Shown: positions 43,516 to 52,268 of the stretch, piece by piece
Position numbering within the stretch: the first letter of the stretch is position 1
Layout: the number at the start of each line of letters is the position of its first letter
Source of the DNA: CAYNXB01 sp964401045
GTDB taxonomy: Bacteria; Pseudomonadota; Alphaproteobacteria; Sphingomonadales; Sphingomonadaceae
DNA length: 64,000 nt
NCBI GenBank assembly: GCA_964401045.1
Contig: CAYNXB010000003.1
Coordinates: 11,552 to 75,551 of the forward strand
Direction: 5' to 3'
The notes under the pieces: model-generated
Seen by the model: the letters and a program-made list of their open reading frames with translations, nothing else
What the model was told of the DNA's origin: nothing
Database searches by the model: none
Made by a program: the position numbers and the translations under genes

Positions 43516-43992
43516 ATGCTCGACTCCTACGAACGCCGCATTCTCGCCCTGCTGCAGGAAGACGCCAGCCTCTCGACCGCGGCGATCGCCGAGCGGGTTG
43601 GGCTGTCGCAGTCGCCGTGCTGGCGGCGGATCGACCGGCTCGAGCGCGAAGGCTTCATCAAGCGCAAGGTTGCGCTGGTGGACAGGCGCAAGGTCGGCCT
43701 CCACGCGCATGTGTTCGCGCAAGTGAAGCTCAACGCGCACGGGCGCGCGCATCTCGACGAATTCACCGAGGCGATCCGCGCCATTCCCGAGGTGCTCGAA
43801 TGCTACGTTCTGATGGGCCCGGTCGATTTCCTGATCCGCGTCGTCGCCCCGGACATCGAGGCTTATGAGCGGTTCTTCTTCAACCAGCTTTCGCAACTGC
43901 CCGGGGTGCAGGAAGTCAATTCGACCGTCGCGCTGTCGGAGATCAAGGCAACAACCGCGCTGCCGCTCGGGGACGGCTCTAGAGCCGACTGA
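43516..43992 (+). CDS. Lrp/AsnC-family transcriptional regulator
   Basis: A 158-aa protein. The N-terminal HTH (YERRILALLQEDASLSTAAIAERVGLSQSPCWRRIDRLEREGFI) is followed by a RAM/AsnC effector domain (LDEFTEAIRAIPEVLECYVLMGPVDFLIRVVAPDIEAYERF). Divergent from the amino-acid dehydrogenase, a common arrangement where an amino acid acts as co-effector. Overlaps the convergent glucosidase gene by 14 bp. Confidence 0.92.
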   Translation: MLDSYERRILALLQEDASLSTAAIAERVGLSQSPCWRRIDRLEREGFIKRKVALVDRRKVGLHAHVFAQVKLNAHGRAHLDEFTEAIRAIPEVLECYVLMGPVDFLIRVVAPDIEAYERFFFNQLSQLPGVQEVNSTVALSEIKATTALPLGDGSRAD

Positions 43993-46180
43993 CGACCTCG
44001 ATCGCACCTTCCCGGGCGAGCACTTCGACCAGCACTTTCGCTCCCGAGCGGCGCAAGCAGAGATCGACCCAGCCATCGCCGATCTTGAGACGGCTCAGCG
44101 TCAGCTCGTCGATCGACGCGGGAAGCGCCGGCTGGTCGAACTCGACGCGACGTGCGCGCGCATCGATCATCAGGCCAAGGCTCGATTGGAGCATGAACAG
44201 CGGGGCGGCGGCCGCCCACGCCTGCGGGATGCACGATACCGGATAGAAAGTCGGTCCGTTGGCCGGTCGGCGTTCGAAGCCGCAGAACAGCTCGGGCAGG
44301 CGGCGCAGGTCGACGTAAGTCGAGGCGGCGACGAGCCCCTCGAAAATCTGCGAGGTCTCGGCGCGGAAGCCGTAGCGCGCGAAGCCCGCCGCGATCAACG
44401 CGTTGTCGTGCGGCCAGATCGATCCATTGTGATAGCTCATCGGGTTGTAACGCGCCTCGCCGACCGGGATCGTGCGGATGCCCCAGCCGGAGAACGAGGA
44501 GGGCGCCATCATCGTCTGGACCACCGTCGCGACCCGTGTCGGTAACGCGAGCCCGGTCAGTAGCACGTGCCCTGCATTCGACGAACGCACCCGACACTTC
44601 GCCTTGAGTCCGTCGAGCGCGATTACATACGTGCCGAGCTCCTCGTCGAAGAAATCCCGGTCGAAGCGGTTGGCGAGATCGCCCGCGCGAACCCGGTACA
44701 GCGCCGCGCGCGGCGCGTCGCCGCGGCGCTCGCACATCGCCGCGGCGGCGTTCCAGGCTGCGTAGACGTAGGCCTGCACTTCGGCGAGCGCGATCGGCCC
44801 TTCTGCCATCCGGCCGTCGGCGTGAAAGATCGAATCGTGGCTGTCTTTCCAGCCCTGGTTGGCGAGTCCGTCTTCCGTCAGCCGCCCGTATTCAACGTAG
44901 CCGTCGCCATCGCGGTCGCCGTAGTCGTCGATCCATTTAAGGGCCGCTTCGAAGTTCGGCCAGAGACGCTCGATCATGTCGATGTCGTCGGTCCGCTTGA
45001 GGTAGGCGCCCGCGAGCATCAGGAACAGCGGGGTGGAATCGATGCTGCCGTAATAGCGCCCGAACGGCACTTCGCCGAGGTTGGCCATCTCGCCGTGGCG
45101 CATCTCATGGAGGATCTTGCCCGGTTCCGCATCGGATGCGCGGTCGAGCTTCTGCGCCTGGTTGGCCGCGAGGAAGCCGAGCACTCCGCGCGCGATCTCG
45201 GGATCGAGCCACAGCATCTCGCGCGCGGTGATGAGCGCGTCACGGCCGAACACGGTAGAATACCAGGGGATGCCAGCGTACGGGTACGGTCCGTATTCGG
45301 TATCGGTAAGCAGCATGTAGGTATCGGCGATGCAGCGCCGCACCGTTTGGTTGAACACCTCGTTCGACGAGGCGATCGACGCCGCGCGCGCCGACGCCTG
45401 GCGCAAGTCGCGCCGGTAGCTGCGATAGGCCCGGATCAGTCGCTCGATCACGTGCTGCGCGTTTTCGACTTTGCGGCAGGCGATCTCGATCGTCACCGAG
45501 CACGGTTTGCCGGGGGGAAGATCGAACCGGAACAGCGCATGCTCGGCTGCGAGTTGCTCGGGCGCGGGATCGAAGGTGAGGCAGGTGTGGCGCTCGATCT
45601 CATCCAGGCCGCGGTAACCGAGCACTACGCGGTCATGGCCAACCTCGGTATCCAGCATCGTGCCTTTGCGCAGGCGCACGGCGCCGCGCACCTCGAACAG
45701 GTCGGCGAAATCGCTGCCGAAACGCAGCTCCAGCGCAACCGGGTATGGCTTTACGTCATAGTTCGTGAGCGTGAGCCGCTCGTACACACTATCGTCGCAG
45801 ATGAAGCGCGTGCGGCGGATGTGCAGCCGGTCGTTCTGCAACTCGGTGCCTTCGCTGTCGACGAGGTCCGGGTTGGTCAGATCGCAGTTGAGCACGCTGT
45901 TGTCGTCCCGCAGGCTCGACGAGAGCAGGATCGGGCGCACCCCACCGTTGATGGTCAGCAGGAACTGCGACAGGTGGCGGGTGTCGTTGTAATAGATCCC
46001 CTCGGGGCTGCCGGGGCCCGCAAGCACATCGCCGCTGTGGTCGAACACCGCGAACGTGTCGTTGTGCTTGAGCGTGCGCGGACGGCGCTCGTGCAGCGAG
46101 GATGTCGCTGCGATATCATACCGCTCGGCCTCGGTTCCGGTCGGCGCTTCACCCTCGGTCGGGGTGATCCGTGTAGCCAC
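43979..46180 (-). CDS. Amylo-alpha-1,6-glucosidase/GDE-type glycoside hydrolase
   Basis: A 733-aa protein from GTG 46180 (GGAG seven bases upstream). N-terminal glycogen-debranching N domain (LKHNDTFAVFDHSGDVLAGPGSPEGIYYNDTRHLSQFLLTINGG) is followed by an (alpha/alpha)6 barrel domain (YAGIPWYSTVFGRDALITAREMLWL, YHNGSIWPHDNALIAAGFARYG). Found in many proteobacteria as a cytoplasmic glucosidase acting on glycans or compatible-solute glucosides. Follows a glycosyltransferase by 25 bp, so the two likely share a polysaccharide or glucoside pathway. Confidence 0.88.
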   Translation of the reverse strand: MATRITPTEGEAPTGTEAERYDIAATSSLHERRPRTLKHNDTFAVFDHSGDVLAGPGSPEGIYYNDTRHLSQFLLTINGGVRPILLSSSLRDDNSVLNCDLTNPDLVDSEGTELQNDRLHIRRTRFICDDSVYERLTLTNYDVKPYPVALELRFGSDFADLFEVRGAVRLRKGTMLDTEVGHDRVVLGYRGLDEIERHTCLTFDPAPEQLAAEHALFRFDLPPGKPCSVTIEIACRKVENAQHVIERLIRAYRSYRRDLRQASARAASIASSNEVFNQTVRRCIADTYMLLTDTEYGPYPYAGIPWYSTVFGRDALITAREMLWLDPEIARGVLGFLAANQAQKLDRASDAEPGKILHEMRHGEMANLGEVPFGRYYGSIDSTPLFLMLAGAYLKRTDDIDMIERLWPNFEAALKWIDDYGDRDGDGYVEYGRLTEDGLANQGWKDSHDSIFHADGRMAEGPIALAEVQAYVYAAWNAAAAMCERRGDAPRAALYRVRAGDLANRFDRDFFDEELGTYVIALDGLKAKCRVRSSNAGHVLLTGLALPTRVATVVQTMMAPSSFSGWGIRTIPVGEARYNPMSYHNGSIWPHDNALIAAGFARYGFRAETSQIFEGLVAASTYVDLRRLPELFCGFERRPANGPTFYPVSCIPQAWAAAAPLFMLQSSLGLMIDARARRVEFDQPALPASIDELTLSRLKIGDGWVDLCLRRSGAKVLVEVLAREGAIEVVSRL

Positions 46181-46205
46181 CTTGTCGCTCCATTGGCTGC
46201 TCGCC

Positions 46206-47309
46206 CTAGGCGATCTTCGGGGTCGCCCGCGGTTCGGGCTCGTGGAACCGTATGACATTGGCCGACGAGCCAAAAGGCGCGTCGATCAGCCGGCGGTAGA
46301 GGGAAACGTAGTCCCGCGCCATCCGGCTTGCACTGAAGCGCTCCTCGAAGCATCGGCGGACCTCGGCTCGCGGAAGCGTGCCGATGCGGGCGAGGGCGGC
46401 CAACGCGCCGTCCTCGGATTCAACGATGAAGCCCGATCGGCCGTCGTCGATCACCTCGGGCACCGAGCCGCACCGGAACGCGATCACCGGAGTCCCGCAG
46501 GCCATCGCCTCGATCATCACCAGCCCGAACGGCTCCGGCCAGTCGATCGGGAACAGCAGCGCGCGCGCGTTGCCGAGGAACTCTGCCTTCTTGCGGTCGT
46601 CGATCTCGCCCACGAAGGTGACGAGGCCCTCATGCTGCGCGACAAGCGGGGCGATCACCTCGTCCCAGTAGGCTCGGTCGACGTTGTCGATCTTGGCGGC
46701 GATCCTGAGCGGGATGCCGGCCCTGGCGGCGATGCGGATCGCACGGTCAGGCCGCTTCTCGGGGGAGATGCGGCCAAGGAAGGCGAGATAGCCGCCGCCT
46801 TCGCCCAGCGTGGGCGGCAGGCTCTCGAGCGGCATGCCGTGGTGGATCGTCGCCGCCCAGTTGACCGGCGGCATGGGCAGACGCTGGTTGTCGGAGATCG
46901 AGACCAGCGAGAGATCGGGAAACGCGCGGTAGAACGGCGCCAGGTCGGGCAGGTCGAGCCGCCCGTGGAGCGTGGTCACCGCCGGCACGCCGAGGCTGCG
47001 CACGAACGGCGCGTGGAGCAGGTCGATGTGGAAATGCAGCACGTCGAACTCATGCGCCCGGCGGCGCACTTCCTCGATCTGCATGATGTTATAGCCAAGT
47101 GTGTCCCTCACCGTCGGGTCGAGCCGCAGCGCCTGCGGGGTGATCGGGATCAGCCGCGCCTCGGTCTGCGAATCGCCGCTGGCGAACAGCGTCACGTCGT
47201 GGCCCTGGGCGACGAGTTCCTCGGTGAGCCAGGAGACCACCCGTTCGGTTCCGCCGTACAGCTTCGGGGGTACGCTTTCGGCAAGCGGGGAAATCTGCGC
47301 GATTTTCAT
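46206..47309 (-). CDS. Glycosyltransferase family 4
   Basis: A 367-aa GT-B protein. ATG 47309 follows CGGAGGTTCC (GGAGG); an earlier in-frame ATG at 47357 lacks one. N-terminal MKIAQISPLAESVPPKLYGGTERVVSWLTEEL is the glycine-rich acceptor loop. C-terminal GYLAFLGRISPEKRPDRAIRIA and PEPFGLVMIEAMACGTPVIA (EX7E-type donor site) define GT4. Product unknown; operon partner of the glucosidase. Confidence 0.9.
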   Translation of the reverse strand: MKIAQISPLAESVPPKLYGGTERVVSWLTEELVAQGHDVTLFASGDSQTEARLIPITPQALRLDPTVRDTLGYNIMQIEEVRRRAHEFDVLHFHIDLLHAPFVRSLGVPAVTTLHGRLDLPDLAPFYRAFPDLSLVSISDNQRLPMPPVNWAATIHHGMPLESLPPTLGEGGGYLAFLGRISPEKRPDRAIRIAARAGIPLRIAAKIDNVDRAYWDEVIAPLVAQHEGLVTFVGEIDDRKKAEFLGNARALLFPIDWPEPFGLVMIEAMACGTPVIAFRCGSVPEVIDDGRSGFIVESEDGALAALARIGTLPRAEVRRCFEERFSASRMARDYVSLYRRLIDAPFGSSANVIRFHEPEPRATPKIA

Positions 47310-47435
47310 GGAACCTCCGGGGGGCTGGCTCCCCGAAGACGAAATGGTGCAATGCAAAAGAAGTTCCCGAATTCATTGTAACGGTTGTTATATTCATTTG
47401 CCCGGTTAGTCTGGTGCCCGGTCGGGAGAGTCTGG

Positions 47436-49010
47436 ATGGATAACAAACCCTTCGATGTTGTCGGGCGGCGTGCGTTCCTGGGCGTGGCGACCGTCGGAAC
47501 GGGCGCAGCGCTGCTCGGTGGCGGTTCCTCAGCCCTGGCGGCAACCGCGGCGGCATCTGCACCGCAAGTCGATTTTCCCGCCGATCCGCGCGCGTTCGCC
47601 GGCGGCGGGCCGCTGGCCAACAACCGTGCCGAGGTCGACCTTTTCGATTGCGAGGTCGAGGGCAAGCTCCCGGCGGACCTCAACGGCGTGTTCTACCGCG
47701 TCGGGCCGGATCCGCAGTATCCCAAGCCCGAGAAATACGCCGGCGACATCATGTTCGACGGCGAGGGCCACGTGTCGATGTTCCGCATCAAGGATGGGCA
47801 CGTCGATTACCGCACGCGCTACGCCAAGAACCAGCGGTGGAAAGCGCAGCACGCCGCCCGGCGCTCGCTGTTCGGGATGTACCGCAACCCGTTGACCGAC
47901 GATCCCAGCGTCAAGGGCCTCAGCCGCGGCACCGCCAACACGCAGCTGTTCGTCCACCACAAGAAGCTACTGGTGTTCAAGGAGGACAGCCCGCCGGTCT
48001 ACATGGACCCATGGACGCTCGATACGCTTGACGATTACTACACCTTCGGCGGCAAGCTCGACAGCCAGACGCACACCGCGCACCCTAAGATCGACCCGCT
48101 GACCGGCGAATATTTCGGCTTCGGCTACGAAGCGAGCGGGTTCCTGTCGAAGGACATCTTCGTGTTCTCTGCCGACAAGGACGGCAACGTGAACTGGAGC
48201 ACCAAGGTCCAGGCCCCCTACGCCGGAATGATGCATGACTTCACCGTCACCCAGCGACACGTGATCCTGTACCTGACCAACATGGTGGCGGACGAGAACC
48301 GGATCAAAGCCGGCGGGGTGCACTTCTCCTACGATTCCACGGCGCCGTGCTACCTCGGCGTCATGCGCCGCGGCGGCGACGGCAAGGACCTCAAGTGGTT
48401 CACCGGCCCCAACCTGTTCTGCACCCATGTGATGGGCGCGTGGTCGGACGGCGACAAGGTCACGGTCGATTGGGACGGGGGCGAGGGCAACCAGTTCCCG
48501 TTCTTCCCCAGCCTGCATGAGCCGTTCGACCCGGTGAAGGGCACCGGCTACCTGCGCCGCTTCACCGTCGATCTATCGAGCAGGAGCAATGACCGCTTCC
48601 AGAGCGAGACGATCTACCCCGAAGTCACCGGCGTGCTTTCACGGCAGGACGATCGCTTCCACACACTGCCCTACCGCTACGGCTACCTCAACGGCTTCGG
48701 GCCCAAGGGCGGCTGGTGGGTCATCGACCACCAGGAGAAGAAGACGCAACTCGCGTCGGTGCCCGACTATTCGCTGTCGGAGATGACTTTTGTGCCCCGT
48801 CGGCACGATGCGCCCGAAGGCGACGGCTATCTGGTCGGCATCGGATCGAGTCAGAAGGAAAGCGGGCGTTCCGACCTGATCCTGTTCGATACCCGGCACC
48901 TCGCCGAAGGGCCGGTCGCGCGGGTCAAGATGCCGTTCAAGGTGGTCGGCCAAGTGCACGGCTTCTGGGCCGATGCGCGCGACCTGCCGGAGCCGCCGGC
49001 AGCCCTATGA
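47436..49010 (+). CDS. Tat-exported carotenoid/lignostilbene-cleaving oxygenase
   Basis: A 524-aa carotenoid-cleavage-dioxygenase-family protein. The Tat signal is GRRAFLGVATVGTGAALL. The four iron histidines are placed in THTAHPKID, MMHDFTVTQRH, FCTHVMGAW and GQVHGFW. DLNGVFYRVGPDPQYP and GGKLDSQTHTAHP are family signatures. Start ATG 47436 after GGGAGA. It cleaves a C=C bond to two carbonyls (established family reaction). Export is unusual for the family. The following genes encode alcohol and aldehyde oxidation, also in the periplasm. Confidence 0.9.
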   Translation: MDNKPFDVVGRRAFLGVATVGTGAALLGGGSSALAATAAASAPQVDFPADPRAFAGGGPLANNRAEVDLFDCEVEGKLPADLNGVFYRVGPDPQYPKPEKYAGDIMFDGEGHVSMFRIKDGHVDYRTRYAKNQRWKAQHAARRSLFGMYRNPLTDDPSVKGLSRGTANTQLFVHHKKLLVFKEDSPPVYMDPWTLDTLDDYYTFGGKLDSQTHTAHPKIDPLTGEYFGFGYEASGFLSKDIFVFSADKDGNVNWSTKVQAPYAGMMHDFTVTQRHVILYLTNMVADENRIKAGGVHFSYDSTAPCYLGVMRRGGDGKDLKWFTGPNLFCTHVMGAWSDGDKVTVDWDGGEGNQFPFFPSLHEPFDPVKGTGYLRRFTVDLSSRSNDRFQSETIYPEVTGVLSRQDDRFHTLPYRYGYLNGFGPKGGWWVIDHQEKKTQLASVPDYSLSEMTFVPRRHDAPEGDGYLVGIGSSQKESGRSDLILFDTRHLAEGPVARVKMPFKVVGQVHGFWADARDLPEPPAAL

Positions 49011-51091
49011 GGTCGAAGGGCTGGATCGCCTGGGCGGCTGCCGCCGCCGTCGCGCTGCTGGCGCAACCGTTCGCGTTGGCGGCGGACGGGCCGGCGTGGG
49101 TGGACGACGCCCGGATGCGCGCGGCCGACGCCGATCCCGGCCAATGGATGGCCACAGGCCGCACTTACGGCGAGCAGCACTACAGCCCGCTGGACCAGAT
49201 CAACCCGGGCAACGTCTCCCGGCTCGGCCTCGCGTGGTACGCGGACATCAACACCACCCGCGGAATGGAGGCGACCCCGCTGGCGATCGACGGCGTGCTC
49301 TATAACGTGCAGCCGTGGAATATCGTCACCGCCTATGACGGCAAGACCGGCAAGGTGCTGTGGACCTACGATCCGCAAGTTCCGCTCAAGTATGGCCGGC
49401 TGGCGTGCTGCGACATCGTCTCGCGCGGTCTCGCGGCATGGAAGGGCCGGATCTACGTCGCCACGCTCGACGGGCGACTGATCGCGCTGGACGCCAGGAC
49501 TGGCAAGCCGGTGTGGTCCGAACTGACGGTCGACAATTCCAGGAACTACACCATCACCGGTGCGCCGCGGGTCTATGACGGCAAGGTCCTGATCGGCAAC
49601 GGCGGCGCTGAGCTTGGCGTGCGCGGCTATGTCTCGGCCTATGATGCGGCGAGCGGCAAGCTTCTATGGCGTTTTCATACGGTTCCGGGCGATCCTTCGC
49701 TCGGGTTCGAGAATGACGCTATGGAAAAGGCCGCCAAGACCTGGACCGGCGAGTGGTGGAAATACGGTGGCGGCGGCACCGTGTGGGATTCGATTTCGTA
49801 CGATCCAGAGCTAGGCCTGGTCTACATCGGCACCGGCAACGGCGCGCCATGGGCGCGGCACTGGCGCAGCCCGGGCGGCGGGGACAATCTGTTCCTCGCC
49901 TCGATCGTTGCGCTCGATGCGCGCACCGGCGAATATCGCTGGCATTACCAGACCACGCCGGGCGAGGAATGGGACTACACCGCCACCCAGCAAATGATCC
50001 TGGCGGACGTGCCGATCGACGGGAAAGTCCGCAAGGTCATCATGCAGGCGCCGAAGAACGGCGTATTCTACGTGCTCGACCGTGAGACAGGGAAGCTGCT
50101 GAGCGCGAAGAACTTCGTTCCGATCAACTGGGCTAAAGGGATCGACATGCGCACCGGGCGGCCGGTGGAAAACCCGAGCGCGCGCTACGGCAAGGAGCCG
50201 GTGCTGGTCTCGCCGAGCGCGGGCGGCGCGCACAACTGGAACCCGATGGCCTATAGCCCGCTCACCGGCCTGGTGTACCTGCCGGTGACCGTCACCTTCA
50301 TGAGCTATTCGCTGGCCGATAGCTTCGATCCAGCCAAGGGCGGGCTCGGCACCAGCTTCGCCGGCAACGACAGACAGCGCCTGGCGATGGCCAAGTACGC
50401 CGACGCCAACTCGCGCGGCTGGCTCTCGGCATGGGATCCCAAAACCCAGCGCGAGGTGTGGCGCGGTCCGGCCGAGCAGAAGGGCAGCGGCGGGGTGCTT
50501 GCAACCGCTGGCAACCTGGTGTTCCAGGGCACCATCGGCACCAACTTCGTCGCCTACCGGGCGGACACCGGGGAGAAGGTGTGGGAGATGCCGGTGCAGA
50601 ACGTGCCGATCTCCGCCCCGATCACCTACCTCGTCGATGGCGAGCAATACGTCGCGGTCAATGCGGGATGGGGCGGGGGCCTCGCCCACGTGGAGCGGGC
50701 GGCCTATTCGAAGTTGTTTCTCGGCAAGCCGCGCCTGCTGGTGTTCAAGCTTGGCGGCACCGCCAAGCTGCCTCCGCTGCCGGCCGCGTCGGCCGAAGTG
50801 CCTGAACTTTTGCCGCCTCCGGCGCCGACCGCGTCGGCCGAAACGGTCGCGCGCGGGCAGCAGCTCTACGCCGATCATTGCGCCCTGTGTCACGGCCCGG
50901 CGGCACGCGGCGGGATCAAGGACTTGCGCCACATGGCGCCCGAAACGCACAAGGATTTCCTCGCCATCGTGATCGGCGGGAAACGCGCGGCCAACGGCAT
51001 GGCGAGCTTCGCGGACGTGCTGAAGCCTGAGGAGGCTGAAGCGATCCACGCCTACCTGATCGCCCGCGCGAACGAGGATTGGGGGTCCTGA
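49007..51091 (+). CDS. Quinohemoprotein (PQQ, cytochrome c) alcohol dehydrogenase, type II-like
   Basis: A 694-aa protein starting in an ATGA overlap with the oxygenase gene. The signal peptide ends near ALAADG. The eight-bladed PQQ propeller shows vicinal C134-C135 (LACCDIV), and DYTATQQMILADV and GAHNWNPMAYSPLTG are family blocks. C-terminal cytochrome c domain has heme motif C625-A-L-C628-H629, reached through a Pro/Ala linker. Oxidises alcohols to aldehydes and passes electrons to the respiratory chain. The long frame upstream to 48716 is a shadow. Confidence 0.93.
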   Translation: MRSKGWIAWAAAAAVALLAQPFALAADGPAWVDDARMRAADADPGQWMATGRTYGEQHYSPLDQINPGNVSRLGLAWYADINTTRGMEATPLAIDGVLYNVQPWNIVTAYDGKTGKVLWTYDPQVPLKYGRLACCDIVSRGLAAWKGRIYVATLDGRLIALDARTGKPVWSELTVDNSRNYTITGAPRVYDGKVLIGNGGAELGVRGYVSAYDAASGKLLWRFHTVPGDPSLGFENDAMEKAAKTWTGEWWKYGGGGTVWDSISYDPELGLVYIGTGNGAPWARHWRSPGGGDNLFLASIVALDARTGEYRWHYQTTPGEEWDYTATQQMILADVPIDGKVRKVIMQAPKNGVFYVLDRETGKLLSAKNFVPINWAKGIDMRTGRPVENPSARYGKEPVLVSPSAGGAHNWNPMAYSPLTGLVYLPVTVTFMSYSLADSFDPAKGGLGTSFAGNDRQRLAMAKYADANSRGWLSAWDPKTQREVWRGPAEQKGSGGVLATAGNLVFQGTIGTNFVAYRADTGEKVWEMPVQNVPISAPITYLVDGEQYVAVNAGWGGGLAHVERAAYSKLFLGKPRLLVFKLGGTAKLPPLPAASAEVPELLPPPAPTASAETVARGQQLYADHCALCHGPAARGGIKDLRHMAPETHKDFLAIVIGGKRAANGMASFADVLKPEEAEAIHAYLIARANEDWGS

Positions 51092-51116
51092 GGGGCCGAA
51101 CGAGGGAGAAATACCG

Positions 51117-51716
51117 ATGTCCGTCAGCAAGATCGGCAAGACTGCGCTCGCCGCAGCGTTGCTCGTCGCCGGAACGCAAGTTTCCGCGCAGGGAGTGACT
51201 TCGCCACCGGCCTATTCCCCGACCTACGGCCAGGACCGGGCGGAGATCGAGGACCTGATGGCGCGCTATCTGTTCGCGATCGATTACTTCGATTGGGATG
51301 CCTACGTCGGCACTTTCGCGCCGGACGGCGAGCTTGAGTTCGCCAGAGGCGTGACAAAAGGCCGCGAGGCGATCCGCACGACGGTGATGGATTTCAGCAA
51401 GGGCATCGGAAAGTTCTACCACACCGCGGATGGCAAGCCGGCCAAGCTGCGCCACGTGATCCTGCAATCGGCGATCCGCGTCGAGGGGGACAAGGCCTGG
51501 GCGCGTTCGCTGTGGCTGGAGATGGCGAATCACGGCCCGAACGATGAGCCGAAGATCGGCACCTACGGTATGTACGAGGACGAGATGGCGCGGATCGACG
51601 GCAAGTGGCTGTTCACCCGCCGCAACGTGCTCAACGATTTCCTCAAGGGCCGCAATACCGGTCCCGGCAATCCCGTGCGCGAAATGGACGCTGCTGCCGC
51701 GGCGCTCACGCCCTAG
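51117..51716 (+). CDS. Secreted SnoaL/NTF2-like protein
   Basis: A 199-aa protein with a signal peptide (ending near QVSAQ, residue 25). The SnoaL-like fold is visible: DRAEIEDLMARYLFAIDYFDWDAYVGTFAPDGELEF and later KWLFTRRNVLNDF. Relatives are isomerases, dehydratases or lyases on polyketide, steroid or lignin-derived compounds. Its periplasmic location fits the neighbouring enzymes, so it may act on the aldehyde or an oxidised product. Confidence 0.82.
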   Translation: MSVSKIGKTALAAALLVAGTQVSAQGVTSPPAYSPTYGQDRAEIEDLMARYLFAIDYFDWDAYVGTFAPDGELEFARGVTKGREAIRTTVMDFSKGIGKFYHTADGKPAKLRHVILQSAIRVEGDKAWARSLWLEMANHGPNDEPKIGTYGMYEDEMARIDGKWLFTRRNVLNDFLKGRNTGPGNPVREMDAAAAALTP

Positions 51717-51788
51717 GCAGCGGGACCAAATCAACGTAGTATCACCGCGCCTCTCCTCAGGGGCGTTACGAAAATGTGGAGGGTACAC

Positions 51789-52268
51789 ATGGCCGTCAAG
51801 GTCAGGATCAACGGCGTTACGCACAGCGTGGACGTTCCGGAAGACATGCCGCTGCTGTGGGTGCTGCGCAATGAGCTGGGCATGGTCGGGACCAAGTTCG
51901 GTTGCGGCGTAGGCCTGTGCGGCGCTTGCACGGTGCACGTCGATGGCGTGGCGCAGCGCAGCTGCTCGCTGCCGGTCGGCTCGCTCAAGGGCGAAGTGAC
52001 CACGATCGAAGCGCTCGGTGAGAGCGCGGTGGGCAAGGCGTTGCAGGAAGCCTGGCTCGAGGTCGACGTGATGCAGTGCGGCTATTGCCAGGCCGGCCAG
52101 CTGATGAACGCCAGCGCGCTGCTCGAACGCAACCCGGCCCCGACCGAGCGCCAGATCGATGCGGCGATGAACGGAAACATCTGCCGCTGCGCCTGCTACG
52201 GGCGGATCCACACCGCGATCACCCAGGTCGCCTCGGCCAAGCTCGCGAAGGAGCCGGCCGATGTCTGA
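51789..52268 (+). CDS. Molybdenum hydroxylase [2Fe-2S] small subunit (IorA/CoxS-like)
   Basis: A 159-aa protein. First cluster cysteines are in FGCGVGLCGACTVHVDGV...SC; the second cluster is in MQCGYCQAGQLM and GNICRCACYGRI. No signal peptide, so it must travel folded with the Tat-marked large subunit. ATG 51789 follows GGAGG; an upstream ATG at 51774 would include that ribosome site. Overlaps the large-subunit gene by 8 bp. Confidence 0.93.
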   Translation: MAVKVRINGVTHSVDVPEDMPLLWVLRNELGMVGTKFGCGVGLCGACTVHVDGVAQRSCSLPVGSLKGEVTTIEALGESAVGKALQEAWLEVDVMQCGYCQAGQLMNASALLERNPAPTERQIDAAMNGNICRCACYGRIHTAITQVASAKLAKEPADV